64,000 nucleotides of DNA from assembly GCF_015234515.1 (NCBI RefSeq), contig NZ_JADGMY010000016.1:124413-188412 (forward strand). The letters run 5' to 3'. A program made the position numbers and the translations under genes. Shown piece after piece: positions 44,633-52,676 of the stretch. This DNA comes from Cellulomonas sp. GTDB lineage: Bacteria > Actinomycetota > Actinomycetes > Actinomycetales > Cellulomonadaceae. How positions within the stretch are numbered: the first letter of the stretch is position 1; every line of letters begins with the position of its first letter. The notes below the pieces were generated by a model. That model was not told the origin of the DNA and ran no database searches. It saw only the letters and a list, made by a program, of their open reading frames with translations.

Positions 44633-47215
44633 TCACAGCCGCGGGTCGACGGCCTCCGACTCCAGCGCGAGCACCGCGAACACGGCCTCGTGGACGCGCC
44701 ACAGCGGCTCCCCCGCGCTGAGCCGCGCGAGCGCCTCCAGACCCAGCGCGTACTCGCGCAGCGCGAGGCTGCGCTTGCGCCCGAGGTGCCGTGAGCGCAG
44801 CCGGGTCAGGTGCTGCGGCTCGGTGTAGTCGGGGCCGTAGATGATGCGCAGGTACTCGCGTCCGCGGACCTTGATGCCGGGCTGCACGAGCCCCTTGCGG
44901 CCGCGCACGAGGTTGGCCAGCGGCTTGACGACCATCCCCTCCCCACCGGCCGACGTCAGGTCGTGCCACCAGGCGACGCCTGCCGCACGCGAGGCGGGGT
45001 CGGTGAGGTCGACGACGAGCCGTCGGGTGGTGGCCAGCACGCCGGACCGGTCGGCCCCGACCAGGGCGTCGGCGACGTCGAGGTGCCACAGGTGGTCGCG
45101 CGTCTCGTACGTGCCGGCGTCGGTCGCGAGGAGCTGGAACGGTGCGAGCCGCACGCCGTCGAGCCCGTCGGTGGGCCACACGTAGCGGCGGTACGCCGCG
45201 GCGAAGGCGTCGGCGTTCGCGCCGCGCGAGCGGGTGCGCGCCAGCAGCTCGTCGACCGGCAGCCCGGCGGCCGACGCGGCGTCGAGCGCGGCCCTCGCCG
45301 CGGGCAGCGCGGTGCGTGCGGCGGCGCCGACGGCCGCGTACTGGTGGCGCAGCAGGTCCTCGGCCTTGACGGACCACGGCATGAGCTCGCAGTCGAGCAG
45401 CAGCCAGTCCGCGGGCGCGCCGTCGCGTCCGACGCGCCCCCAGACGTCCGCCGCGGCCGTGCGGACCACGTCGAGCAGCGCCTCCGTGCGCGCGGCGTCG
45501 AAGAACGGCCGCCCGGTGCGCGTGTGCACCGCGCCCGTCGTGCCCACGGGCATGCCGAAGCGCGCCGCGGCGACGTCCGCGTCCCGGCACACCAGCACCA
45601 CGGCGCGCGAGCCCATGTGCTTCTCCTCGCACACGACGCTCTCGACGTCGTCCCGGTAGGCGTCGAACGCCTGGTCGGGGTGCTCCAGGAGGTCGCCGTC
45701 GGGGGCGGTCGCGCACGGGCTCATGGTCGGCGGCAGGTAGAGCAGCCACCGCGGGTCGAGGGCGAACCGGCTCATGACCTCCAGGGCGCCGGCCGCGTTC
45801 TCCTCGGCGACGGTCACGCGCCCGTGCAGGCCCGTCTCGACGACGCGCTTGCCCAGGACGTCCGCCACGTCGAGGACGTCGGGGTCGCGGCGCGCGGCGT
45901 CCGGGGTCGCGTCGGTCGTCGGGCCCTCGTCCGCCGTGGGGAACGGGCGCGCCGGCTCGTACCAGACGCGCTCGGCGGCTACCTGGACGAGCTCCTTCTC
46001 GGGGTAGCGCAGCGCGCTCAGGTGCCCGCCGAACACGCACCCGGTGTCGAGGCACATCGTGTTGTTGACCCACGTGGCCGTCGGGGTCGGGGTGTGCCCG
46101 TAGAGCACCATGGCCCGGCCGCGGTAGTCGTCCGCCCACGGCAGACGCACGGGCAGGCCGAACTCGTCGGTCTCACCGGTCGTGTCGCCGTACAGCGCGA
46201 ACGCCCGCACCCGCCCGGACGCGCGGTTGTGGAACTCCTCCTTGAGGCCGGCGTGTGCGACGACGAGCCGGCCGTCGTCGAGCACGAGGTGCGCGGCCAG
46301 GCCGTCGCAGAACTCGCGCACCGCCGCGCGGAACTCGTCGGTCTCCTGCGCCAGCTCGGCGAGCGTCGTCTCCAGGCCGTGCGACACCTGCACGTTGCGG
46401 CCGTCGAGCGCGCGCACGAGCTTGTGCTCGTGGTTGCCGGGGACCGCGAGCGCGTGCCCGCCCGCGACCATGCCCATGACGAGACGCAGCACGCCCACGC
46501 TGTCGGGGCCGCGGTCGACGAGGTCGCCGACGAACAGCGCCCGCCGCCCCTCGGGGTGGGCCGCGTCGACGGGCCGGCCCTCGGCGTCGCGGCTGATCAC
46601 GTAACCCAGGGCGCCGAGCAGGGTCTCGAGCTCCGAGCGGCACCCGTGCACGTCCCCGACGACGTCGAACGGCCCGCGCTCGGCACGCCGGTCGCTGCGC
46701 AGCGGCTGCCGGTCGATCACGGCGGCGTCGACCTCGTCGGTGCCCCGCAGCACGTGGACCGTGCGGAAGCCCTCGCGCGACAGCCCGCGCAGCGAGCGGC
46801 GCAGCTGGTCGCGCTGGCGCCGCACGACGTGGGAGGCCAGCGACCGGTCGGCGCGTGCGGCGTTGCGCTCGAGGCAGACCTGCTCGGGCGCGTCCAGCAC
46901 GATCGCCACGGGTAGCACGTCGTGCGCGCGGGCGAGCGCGACCAGCGCCTTGCGTGCCGTCGGCTGCACGTTGGTCGCGTCGACGACCGTGAGCAGCCCG
47001 GCGTCGAGGCGCTTGCCCGCGATGTGGTGCAGCACGTCGAACGCCGCGGCCGTGGCGTCCTGCGAGGTGACATCGTTGGAGACCAGGCCCCGGCAGAAGT
47101 CCGAGGACAGCGTCTCGAACGGGCCGAAGTGCTGCGCGGCGAAGGTCGACTTGCCCGAGCCGGACACGCCGACCAGGACGACCAGCGAGAGCGCCGGGAC
47201 CGTCAGGGTGGTCAT
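44633..47215 (-). CDS. pnkp: Polynucleotide kinase-phosphatase-ligase (bacterial Pnkp, RNA repair)
   Basis: End-healing and sealing enzyme for broken tRNA/RNA, 860 residues, three modules in order. The 5'-kinase has P-loop GVSGSGKST (16-24). The 2',3'-phosphatase of the metallophosphoesterase fold has GDVHGC (D188, H190), GDLVDRGPDS and GNHEHK. The C-terminal ligase domain has the nucleotidyl Lys in CEEKHMGSRAVV (K532) and downstream LLLDCELMPWS, EGMVVKP and PGIKVRGREYLRI. The ATG at 47215 overlaps the hen1 stop by 4 nt. Clostridial Pnkp needs Hen1 for efficient sealing, matching this operon. Confidence 0.96.
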   Translation of the reverse strand: MTTLTVPALSLVVLVGVSGSGKSTFAAQHFGPFETLSSDFCRGLVSNDVTSQDATAAAFDVLHHIAGKRLDAGLLTVVDATNVQPTARKALVALARAHDVLPVAIVLDAPEQVCLERNAARADRSLASHVVRRQRDQLRRSLRGLSREGFRTVHVLRGTDEVDAAVIDRQPLRSDRRAERGPFDVVGDVHGCRSELETLLGALGYVISRDAEGRPVDAAHPEGRRALFVGDLVDRGPDSVGVLRLVMGMVAGGHALAVPGNHEHKLVRALDGRNVQVSHGLETTLAELAQETDEFRAAVREFCDGLAAHLVLDDGRLVVAHAGLKEEFHNRASGRVRAFALYGDTTGETDEFGLPVRLPWADDYRGRAMVLYGHTPTPTATWVNNTMCLDTGCVFGGHLSALRYPEKELVQVAAERVWYEPARPFPTADEGPTTDATPDAARRDPDVLDVADVLGKRVVETGLHGRVTVAEENAAGALEVMSRFALDPRWLLYLPPTMSPCATAPDGDLLEHPDQAFDAYRDDVESVVCEEKHMGSRAVVLVCRDADVAAARFGMPVGTTGAVHTRTGRPFFDAARTEALLDVVRTAAADVWGRVGRDGAPADWLLLDCELMPWSVKAEDLLRHQYAAVGAAARTALPAARAALDAASAAGLPVDELLARTRSRGANADAFAAAYRRYVWPTDGLDGVRLAPFQLLATDAGTYETRDHLWHLDVADALVGADRSGVLATTRRLVVDLTDPASRAAGVAWWHDLTSAGGEGMVVKPLANLVRGRKGLVQPGIKVRGREYLRIIYGPDYTEPQHLTRLRSRHLGRKRSLALREYALGLEALARLSAGEPLWRVHEAVFAVLALESEAVDPRL

Positions 47216-48729
47216 CGCGCACCCCCGTCGTGGCTCGCCGGGGCCGTACCGCGGCGGAAGACGGCCATCTGGGTGGGCGGGCCGACCTCCGGGTCGTCCA
47301 CCCCGACGGGCAGCAGCGCGACGTCGTACCCGTGACGGTCCGCGGCCGCCCGTGCCCAGGCGGCGAACTCGGCGCGCGTCCACTCGAAGCGGTGGTCGTG
47401 GTGGCGCATCGTGCCGGCCTCCAGCGTGGGGTACCGCACGTTGTGCTCGGCGTTGGGGGTGGTCACGACGAGCGTCGCGGGTGCGGCGGCGCCCAGGACC
47501 GCGCGCTCCAGCGCCGCCAGGCGCGGCGGGTCGACGTGCTCGACCACCTCCATGAGCACCGCGACGTCGAAGCCGGCGACGCGGGCGTCGCGGTAGGTGA
47601 CCGAGGAGTGCGCGAGCTCGATGCGCCGACGCTGACGCTCCGGGAGCGTGTCGAGGTGGAGCCGCCGGGCGGCGGTCGTCAGGGCCCGCGCCGAGACGTC
47701 GACGCCGAGGAGCCGCTCGTACGCGGGGTCGCGCAGCAGCTCGCTCAGCAGGGTGCCCTCGCCGCACCCGAGGTCGACGACGCTGCGTGCACCCGCCTCG
47801 CGGATCTGGGCGACGACGGCGTCGAGGCGCTGCCGGGCCAGGGGCGGTGGGGTCGGCTCCGCCGGATCTGCCGGGTCCGCGGCGTCCGCCGGCCCCGCCG
47901 CGTCGGGCGCGCCGGCGGTCGCCGCGTCGACGGTTGCGTCCTCGGGCTCGGCGAGGGCGTCGTCGACCGTCTCCGGGCGGGCGTCGTCGACCTCCGCGAG
48001 CCGCTCGATGGCCGACGTCGCCAGGCTGGTGCGGTGGGCGAGGTACCGGCGGGCGATCTCCCGGCGCTCGGGGTGCGCCGCGAGCCACCCCTCCCCCGCA
48101 CGCACGAGCTTGGTGACCTCGTCGGACCCCACCCAGTAGTGCTTGCTTGCGTCGAGCGTCGGCAGCAGGACGTAGAGGTGGCTGAGCGCGTCGGCGACGC
48201 GCTGCGTGCCCGTCAGGTGCAGGTCGACGTAGCGCGAGTCGCCCCACGCGGGGACCGTCGGGTCGAGCGGCACGGGGCGCGCGTCGACCTGCCACCCCAG
48301 CGGCGCGAACAGCCGGACCGCGGCCTCGGCGCCGCCGCGGCACGGCACGGCCGGGACGTGGACGCTCAGGTCCCAGCGCCGTGCGGGCAGCTCGGGACGC
48401 AGCTCGCAGCGCCCGGCCATGGCCGTGCGGAACACCTTGCCGAGCGCGACCGCGAGCATCGACGACGCCGCGTACGGCCGGTCGTTCACGTACTGCGCGA
48501 GGCTGAACGCGACGTCGCGCGGTGCGCTACGGCCCTTCTGCCGGACGAGCCCCACCGGGTCGACCTCCAGCAGGAGCGCGACGGTGCAGCGCTCGTCGGT
48601 CGCCTCGGGGTAGAAGACGTGCGCGACCCCGAACGACTGGTCGAACGCCTGGACCCGGCCGGGGTGCTTGTGCAGCAGGTAGCCGAGGTCGGCTGCGTCG
48701 GGGCCGGCGGCGGACAGGGTCAGGAGCAC
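47212..48729 (-). CDS. hen1: 3'-terminal RNA ribose 2'-O-methyltransferase Hen1
   Basis: Methylates the 2'-OH at the cleavage site before sealing so that repaired RNA resists re-cleavage. The 505 residues comprise an N-terminal ligase-activating domain (about 1-240), an Ala/Asp/Pro-rich linker (about 250-290) and a C-terminal SAM methyltransferase: VVDLGCGEGTLL (motif I), MEVVEHVDP (metal Glu-x-x-Glu-His) and VTTPNAEHNVRYP followed by HHDHRFEWTRAEF (catalytic His). Coupled to pnkp by ATGA. It likely opens the operon; no specific promoter was recognised in the 70 bp upstream. Confidence 0.96.
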   Translation of the reverse strand: MLLTLSAAGPDAADLGYLLHKHPGRVQAFDQSFGVAHVFYPEATDERCTVALLLEVDPVGLVRQKGRSAPRDVAFSLAQYVNDRPYAASSMLAVALGKVFRTAMAGRCELRPELPARRWDLSVHVPAVPCRGGAEAAVRLFAPLGWQVDARPVPLDPTVPAWGDSRYVDLHLTGTQRVADALSHLYVLLPTLDASKHYWVGSDEVTKLVRAGEGWLAAHPERREIARRYLAHRTSLATSAIERLAEVDDARPETVDDALAEPEDATVDAATAGAPDAAGPADAADPADPAEPTPPPLARQRLDAVVAQIREAGARSVVDLGCGEGTLLSELLRDPAYERLLGVDVSARALTTAARRLHLDTLPERQRRRIELAHSSVTYRDARVAGFDVAVLMEVVEHVDPPRLAALERAVLGAAAPATLVVTTPNAEHNVRYPTLEAGTMRHHDHRFEWTRAEFAAWARAAADRHGYDVALLPVGVDDPEVGPPTQMAVFRRGTAPASHDGGAR

Positions 48730-48799
48730 GGGCGGATCGTCGCACGCAGGGCATCGCGCTGTCCGGCGGTTTGCTGCTCGCTCCCCCGGGCGGACGCGG

Positions 48800-49456
48800 C
48801 TACCCGCCGGTGACCCGATGCCGCAGCGTCGGGCCGCCCGGCCCGTCGAGCTCGTCCAGGTACGCCGCCCGCCCCGCCATGCTCATGACGAGCGCGAGGG
48901 TCGACCCTGTGACGAGCGGACCCTCGCCGGCGCGGAAGGGGCCGTCGTCCGCGCGCAGACCGAGACCCGCGGAGTGCGTGCGGCTGTTCACGGTGAAGTC
49001 CCGCCGGGCGAAGAACTCCGCGACGGGGGTCAGCGCGTCGACGTCCGGCGTGCGCGTGACCCCCAGGGGCCGGCGGACGTCCTGCGCGTGCACGACGACC
49101 TCCCCCAGGTAGGCGGGGGTGTGGCTGGACGGTGCCGTCGTGCTCGTGACGACGGCGCGGAAGCGGTCGAGCGTCTCGGCGGGCGTCCGGCCGCGGTGCT
49201 CGTCGAGCCGGCGCCGGTTGTGCACGTCCGGGCGGAAGCGCGCGCCGAGCATGCTGCGCAGCCACCGCCACTGGCCGACGCTCGCAGCGGCGGTCAGGTG
49301 GGCGACGACCTCCTCGACGTCCCACTCGCCGCACAGCGTGCCGTGCCGCCACTGCTCGGGGGTCAGGTGCGCCAGGTCCTCCGCCAGGGCGGCGCGCTCG
49401 GCGTGGGCGAGCGCCCACAGCCGGTCGTCAGGGCTGTCCGCCGGACGTCGCGTCAC
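48800..49456 (-). CDS. MDMPI/DinB-family mycothiol-dependent-type enzyme, copy 2
   Basis: A 218-residue four-helix-bundle protein of the maleylpyruvate-isomerase (MDMPI N-terminal) family. Metal-ligand patterns are CGEWDVEEVVAHLTA and GEVVVHAQDVRRPLG. A short C-terminal beta-domain (about 150-218) follows. It starts with a 4-nt overlap of the upstream paralogue's stop. Members use mycothiol as cofactor or act as thiol S-transferases; the substrate is unknown. Confidence 0.85.
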   Translation of the reverse strand: MTRRPADSPDDRLWALAHAERAALAEDLAHLTPEQWRHGTLCGEWDVEEVVAHLTAAASVGQWRWLRSMLGARFRPDVHNRRRLDEHRGRTPAETLDRFRAVVTSTTAPSSHTPAYLGEVVVHAQDVRRPLGVTRTPDVDALTPVAEFFARRDFTVNSRTHSAGLGLRADDGPFRAGEGPLVTGSTLALVMSMAGRAAYLDELDGPGGPTLRHRVTGG

Positions 49457-50106
49457 CGGTCGTCCCGCTCACCGGCGACTGGCGCGAAGCGGGGTGCCGC
49501 GGCCCCTGCGAGCCGGTCGGCGGGCACGGGCCGTCCCGAGACGACGAGGAGCAGGTCGACGGCGTCCGCCTCCAGGTCCTCACCGGCACCCCAGGTCCGC
49601 CCGCTGGCCCGGTCGACCAGCCGGACGCCCGCGACGCGCTCGCGCCCGCCACCGAGGGAGACCCGCGTGCGGAGCTGGTTCTCGAGCGCGAGGACGACCG
49701 CCCGGGCCGGGTAGGCGCCCGCAAGACCCAGCGGCCGGCGGACGTCCTCGCCGTGCACGACGGCCTCGACCAGCCTTGTCGCCAGCGGAGCCGGCGGGGT
49801 GCGCCGCAGGTCGGCGACCTGCCGCAGCGCCGCGACGGTGTCCTGCGGGTCCGCTCGCCTCTCCCGCGCGACGCCGGCCCGGTTGGCCCGGTCGAAGTCC
49901 CCACGGGCGCCCACCATGTCGCGCACGAAGGCCAGGCGTCCGGTGCGTGCCGTGTCGACCAGGTGCGCCAGGACGTCGTGGACGTCCCACCCGGGGCACA
50001 GCGACGGGACCGCCCACTGCTCGTCGCGGAGCCCGGAGAGGTCGTCCGCGAGGCGCAGCCGCTCCTCACGGACGGTCTGCCAGACGTCTGCCGCCAGCGC
50101 GTGCAT
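49453..50106 (-). CDS. MDMPI/DinB-family mycothiol-dependent-type enzyme, copy 1
   Basis: A 217-residue paralogue of the next gene, with CPGWDVHDVLAHLVDTA and EAVVHGEDVRRPLGLAG as the His/Asp metal-site motifs. The ATG at 50106 was chosen over an upstream GTG because GAGGAGG lies directly before it and the extension would overlap the operator and the divergent regulator. Divergent from the HxlR gene and probably repressed by it. Confidence 0.85.
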   Translation of the reverse strand: MHALAADVWQTVREERLRLADDLSGLRDEQWAVPSLCPGWDVHDVLAHLVDTARTGRLAFVRDMVGARGDFDRANRAGVARERRADPQDTVAALRQVADLRRTPPAPLATRLVEAVVHGEDVRRPLGLAGAYPARAVVLALENQLRTRVSLGGGRERVAGVRLVDRASGRTWGAGEDLEADAVDLLLVVSGRPVPADRLAGAAAPRFAPVAGERDDR

Positions 50107-50117
50107 GGGCCTCCTCG

Positions 50118-50146
50118 CCACTACTGATCGAGTAGTGGACACTACT
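50118..50146. promoter_or_regulatory. Operator for the HxlR-family regulator
   Basis: CCACTACT, five bases, then AGTAGTGG is a perfect inverted repeat (50118-50138). A third half-site, CACTACT, follows at 50140-50146. It occupies the 62-bp gap between the divergent MDMPI and HxlR genes, where it could control both promoters. Confidence 0.75.
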
Positions 50147-50168
50147 GTTTGCGAAGTACGCTCTGTCA

Positions 50169-50987
50169 ATGGGGTCCCGACGCTCGTACGGCTCGTACAA
50201 CGACGGCTGCGCCGCCGCGCACGCGCTCGACCTCGTCGGCGACCGCTGGACGATGGTCGTCGTCCGCGAGCTCCTCCTGGGCGCCAAGCGCTTCACCGAG
50301 ATCCAGCGCGACGTCCTCGGCATCGGGCCCGCCGTCCTCACCCAGCGCCTGCACGACCTGGAGGCAGGCGGGGTCCTGCGGCGACGGCGGCTGCCCGGCC
50401 GCGTCGACGTCTACGAGCTCACCGACTGGGGGCGCGAGCTCGAGGCCGTCAACACGGCGCTGTCGCGCTGGGCCGTCGCGTCGCCCGCCCTGCCGCGCGA
50501 CGCCGACATGAGCCCCGACACCGTCGTCCTGGCGATGCGCGCGCACGCGCGACCGGCCCCCGGGCTCGCGGACGAGCGCCGCGTCGCGCTGCACCTCACC
50601 GACTCCCGGTACGACGACGCCGAGCCTGTCACCTACCTCGCCACGGTGTCGCAGCACACCACCCGCGTGAACCGGTCGGCCGAGCCGGCGGCGACCGACG
50701 CGGAGGTGTGGGCGACGACCCGGGCCTGGAAGGCGTGCGTGATCGGGGGCGTCGCAATCGAGGACGTGGCCGACGTCCAGGTCGCGGGTGACGACGACGC
50801 GGTGCGGGCGCTGCTCAGGGCGACGTCGCTGGGGAACCCACCCGGGACCCACGACGACGCCCCCCGGTCATCCCGCGATCGCTTGACGAAGGGCCCGCCA
50901 CCCGCATCTCTGGAGGACAGACTCTCTTCTACCCAGCGGTCGGGGGCTGTAGCCGTCGCCGCAGACGAAGTAACGATCATTCAGTAA
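50169..50987 (+). CDS. HxlR-family regulator with SCP2-like C-terminal domain
   Basis: A 272-residue regulator. The N-terminal HxlR winged helix (about 8-105) has the conserved Cys in DGCAAAHALDLVGDRWTMVV (possible redox sensing) and the wing region LRRRRLPGRVDVYELTDWG. A second domain (about 125-225) resembles SCP2/sterol-carrier folds found in DNA-binding relatives. The last 40 or so residues run through a direct repeat shared with the tRNA-Ser flank, so the C-terminus has probably been rewritten by the neighbouring insertion. Confidence 0.85.
   Translation: MGSRRSYGSYNDGCAAAHALDLVGDRWTMVVVRELLLGAKRFTEIQRDVLGIGPAVLTQRLHDLEAGGVLRRRRLPGRVDVYELTDWGRELEAVNTALSRWAVASPALPRDADMSPDTVVLAMRAHARPAPGLADERRVALHLTDSRYDDAEPVTYLATVSQHTTRVNRSAEPAATDAEVWATTRAWKACVIGGVAIEDVADVQVAGDDDAVRALLRATSLGNPPGTHDDAPRSSRDRLTKGPPPASLEDRLSSTQRSGAVAVAADEVTIIQ
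50885..50916. repeat. Left copy of the 32-bp direct repeat flanking the Fic island
   Basis: This segment matches 52462-52493 at 29 of 32 positions (mismatches at positions 14, 20 and 29). The right copy is part of the tRNA-Ser terminator; the left lies inside the HxlR reading frame. Together they bracket the Fic gene. Confidence 0.8.
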
Positions 50988-51017
50988 ATGAGCATCAATC
51001 ACGAGTAGTGTGCCTAT

Positions 51018-52229
51018 GTGGACCTGAGTCTCTTCGACGTTGATGCGCCCGGCGATCTGGTGCCCATCACGGGCACCGACCCGCTCCGAGGTCCCTGGCG
51101 GCACTCGGCGTTCGTCCCGTGGCCGTTGCCCGACGAGCCCCCAGGGCTGAGCCCCTCGACCTACCTGGCTGTGGGCAACGCCCGGGCGGCCCTTGCGGCG
51201 CTCGACAGCACGGCGCAGCAGCTGCCGAACCCTCGGCTGCTTCGACGGCCGACCTTGCAGACCGAGGCCCAGAGCACCTCGGCGCTCGAGGGCACGTACG
51301 CGCCGCTCGCCGACGTGCTGACTGCGGACCAGGAGCGCCCGCAGTCCGTTGACCTGCGCGAGGTCCTCAACTACGTGTCGATGGCAGACCGCGCCTTCCG
51401 CGCCGTGGAGGAGGGCCAGTCGCTCACGGTGGGGCTCCTCGGTGAGCTGCAGCAGGTACTTGTTCACGGCACGAGGAGCGAAGGGCTGGCGACGGGTGGG
51501 CTCCGGAGCAGCCAAGTGGTGATCGGCCGTCGGGTCGAGGCGCTGCCGGAGGACCTGCCTGTCGTGGCTGCGCGCTTCGTGCCGCCACCGGCGGGACTGG
51601 ACCTGCAAGCGCGGGTCCAAGATCTTCTGGACTGGATGAGCGCGGGCCGGCCAGGCGTGATCGACCCCGTCGTGGCGGCAGCCCTGGCCCACTACCAGTT
51701 CGAGGCCCTTCACCCGTTCAGCGACGGGAACGGTCGTGTGGGCCGCCTCTTGATCGTCGTGCACCTCCTGAAGCTCGGGGTCCTGGCAGAGCCCACGCTC
51801 ACGGTGTCGCCCTGGTTCGAGTCGCGGCGAGCGGAGTACTACGACCACTTGTTCGGGGTGAGCACCCGAGGCGACTGGGACGCCTTCGTCCGCTTCTTCG
51901 CTGACGGTCTGGAGACTTCGGCCCGGAGGACCCGCGAGCAGATGCTGGCCCTTGTCGCTGTTCAAGCGCGGCTGAAGGAGACCGTGCGGGCGTCGAGCCT
52001 CCGGGCTGACACAGCGCATGCGCTGGTGGACTACGCCGTGGCCAACACGGCCTTCACCGTGCGGGCGGTGGAGCGTGACCTTCGCCTGTCGTACGCGCGA
52101 GCGAACGGCCTGGTCGGGCAACTGGTCGAACTTGGTGTCCTGGCGCCGCTTGCTGCGTCGAACACCTACCGCCGTCGCTTCTATGCGCCTGCAGTGCTCC
52201 GTGTGCTCGTGGGTGGGCGGGACGGGTAG
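51018..52229 (+). CDS. Fic-domain protein (probable AMP-transferase) with N-terminal inhibitory motif
   Basis: A 403-residue Fic protein that would transfer AMP (or another nucleotide moiety) to a protein hydroxyl. The Fic core motif is HPFSDGNGRVGR with catalytic His, preceded by LAHYQFEALHPF. TSALEG (about residues 91-96) fits the inhibitory (S/T)xxxE(G/N) helix, here N-terminal to the core, so autoinhibited class II. The C-terminus is a winged-helix-like region (FTVRAVERDLRLSYARANGLVGQLVELGVL). The GTG start has a weak ribosome site. Codon choice and upstream DNA are visibly less GC-rich than neighbours, suggesting transfer. No antitoxin gene was seen. Confidence 0.92.
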   Translation: MDLSLFDVDAPGDLVPITGTDPLRGPWRHSAFVPWPLPDEPPGLSPSTYLAVGNARAALAALDSTAQQLPNPRLLRRPTLQTEAQSTSALEGTYAPLADVLTADQERPQSVDLREVLNYVSMADRAFRAVEEGQSLTVGLLGELQQVLVHGTRSEGLATGGLRSSQVVIGRRVEALPEDLPVVAARFVPPPAGLDLQARVQDLLDWMSAGRPGVIDPVVAAALAHYQFEALHPFSDGNGRVGRLLIVVHLLKLGVLAEPTLTVSPWFESRRAEYYDHLFGVSTRGDWDAFVRFFADGLETSARRTREQMLALVAVQARLKETVRASSLRADTAHALVDYAVANTAFTVRAVERDLRLSYARANGLVGQLVELGVLAPLAASNTYRRRFYAPAVLRVLVGGRDG

Positions 52230-52264
52230 GTGAGCGCGAGGCGACAACCGGTTCGGAGCGAGAC

Positions 52265-52378
52265 TGTCAGTTCTCGAGACATCTCGGCTGCAGACTGCTC
52301 GTGAAGATGCGGTTGATGAGTACTTTGAAGTAAGAGTGTCAGTTGTCGATACATCTCGGCTGCAGACTGCTCGTGAAG
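52265..52378. repeat. Two 42-bp direct repeats downstream of the Fic gene
   Basis: Copies at 52265-52306 and 52337-52378 share TGTCAGTT at the left and ACATCTCGGCTGCAGACTGC inside, differing at two positions. The 72-bp period and location inside the Fic island suggest a regulatory or recombination remnant. Nothing else was seen between 52230 and 52461. Confidence 0.85.
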
Positions 52379-52461
52379 TCGTCGTCCACGAGCACTCTCG
52401 CCCGCTCGCCATCTCGGAACGGCCCCGCGCCCTCGCGCTGCGCCATCCCGCACCTCCTCAC

Positions 52462-52493
52462 GACGAAGGGCCCGTCACCCACATCTCTGCAGG
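52462..52493. repeat. Right copy of the 32-bp direct repeat flanking the Fic island
   Basis: Partner of 50885-50916, lying 17 bp beyond the 3' end of tRNA-Ser (minus strand) and overlapping the tRNA terminator hairpin. It marks the likely insertion edge of the Fic segment. Confidence 0.8.
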
Positions 52494-52507
52494 TCACGGG
52501 CCCTTCG
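52464..52507 (-). terminator. Terminator hairpin of tRNA-Ser
   Basis: CGAAGGGCCCGT and ACGGGCCCTTCG form a perfect 12-bp stem with a 20-base loop, starting 2 bp after the tRNA CCA end on the minus strand. The left copy of the direct repeat contains only one arm of this hairpin. Confidence 0.75.
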
Positions 52508-52509
52508 AC

Positions 52510-52597
52510 TGGCGGAGGATGGGGGATTCGAACCCCCGAGGGCGTTAACCCAACACGCTTTCCAAGCGTGCGCCATAGGCCACTAGGCGAATCCTCC
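52510..52597 (-). tRNA. tRNA-Ser (anticodon GGA)
   Basis: Read on the minus strand the 88-nt gene begins GGAGGATTCGCC and ends with the complementary acceptor ATCCTCC, discriminator G and an encoded CCA. The anticodon stem-loop ACGCTTGGAAAGCGT carries GGA. A long variable arm (TTGGGTTAACGCCCTC region) is diagnostic of serine tRNA, and GGGTTCGAATCCC is the T arm. Confidence 0.96.
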
Positions 52598-52676
52598 TGG
52601 TGCTGCACGCGCCGCGTGAGCGGGCGTACTGCGGGTAGGAGTCTAGCCGAGGAACGTGCGAGCCCCGGACGCACCC

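Noticed and set aside
50885..52493. Canonical tRNA-integrated prophage or ICE
   Set aside because: No integrase, excisionase or structural genes, and the repeat lies in the terminator rather than inside the tRNA; only a small island is supported.
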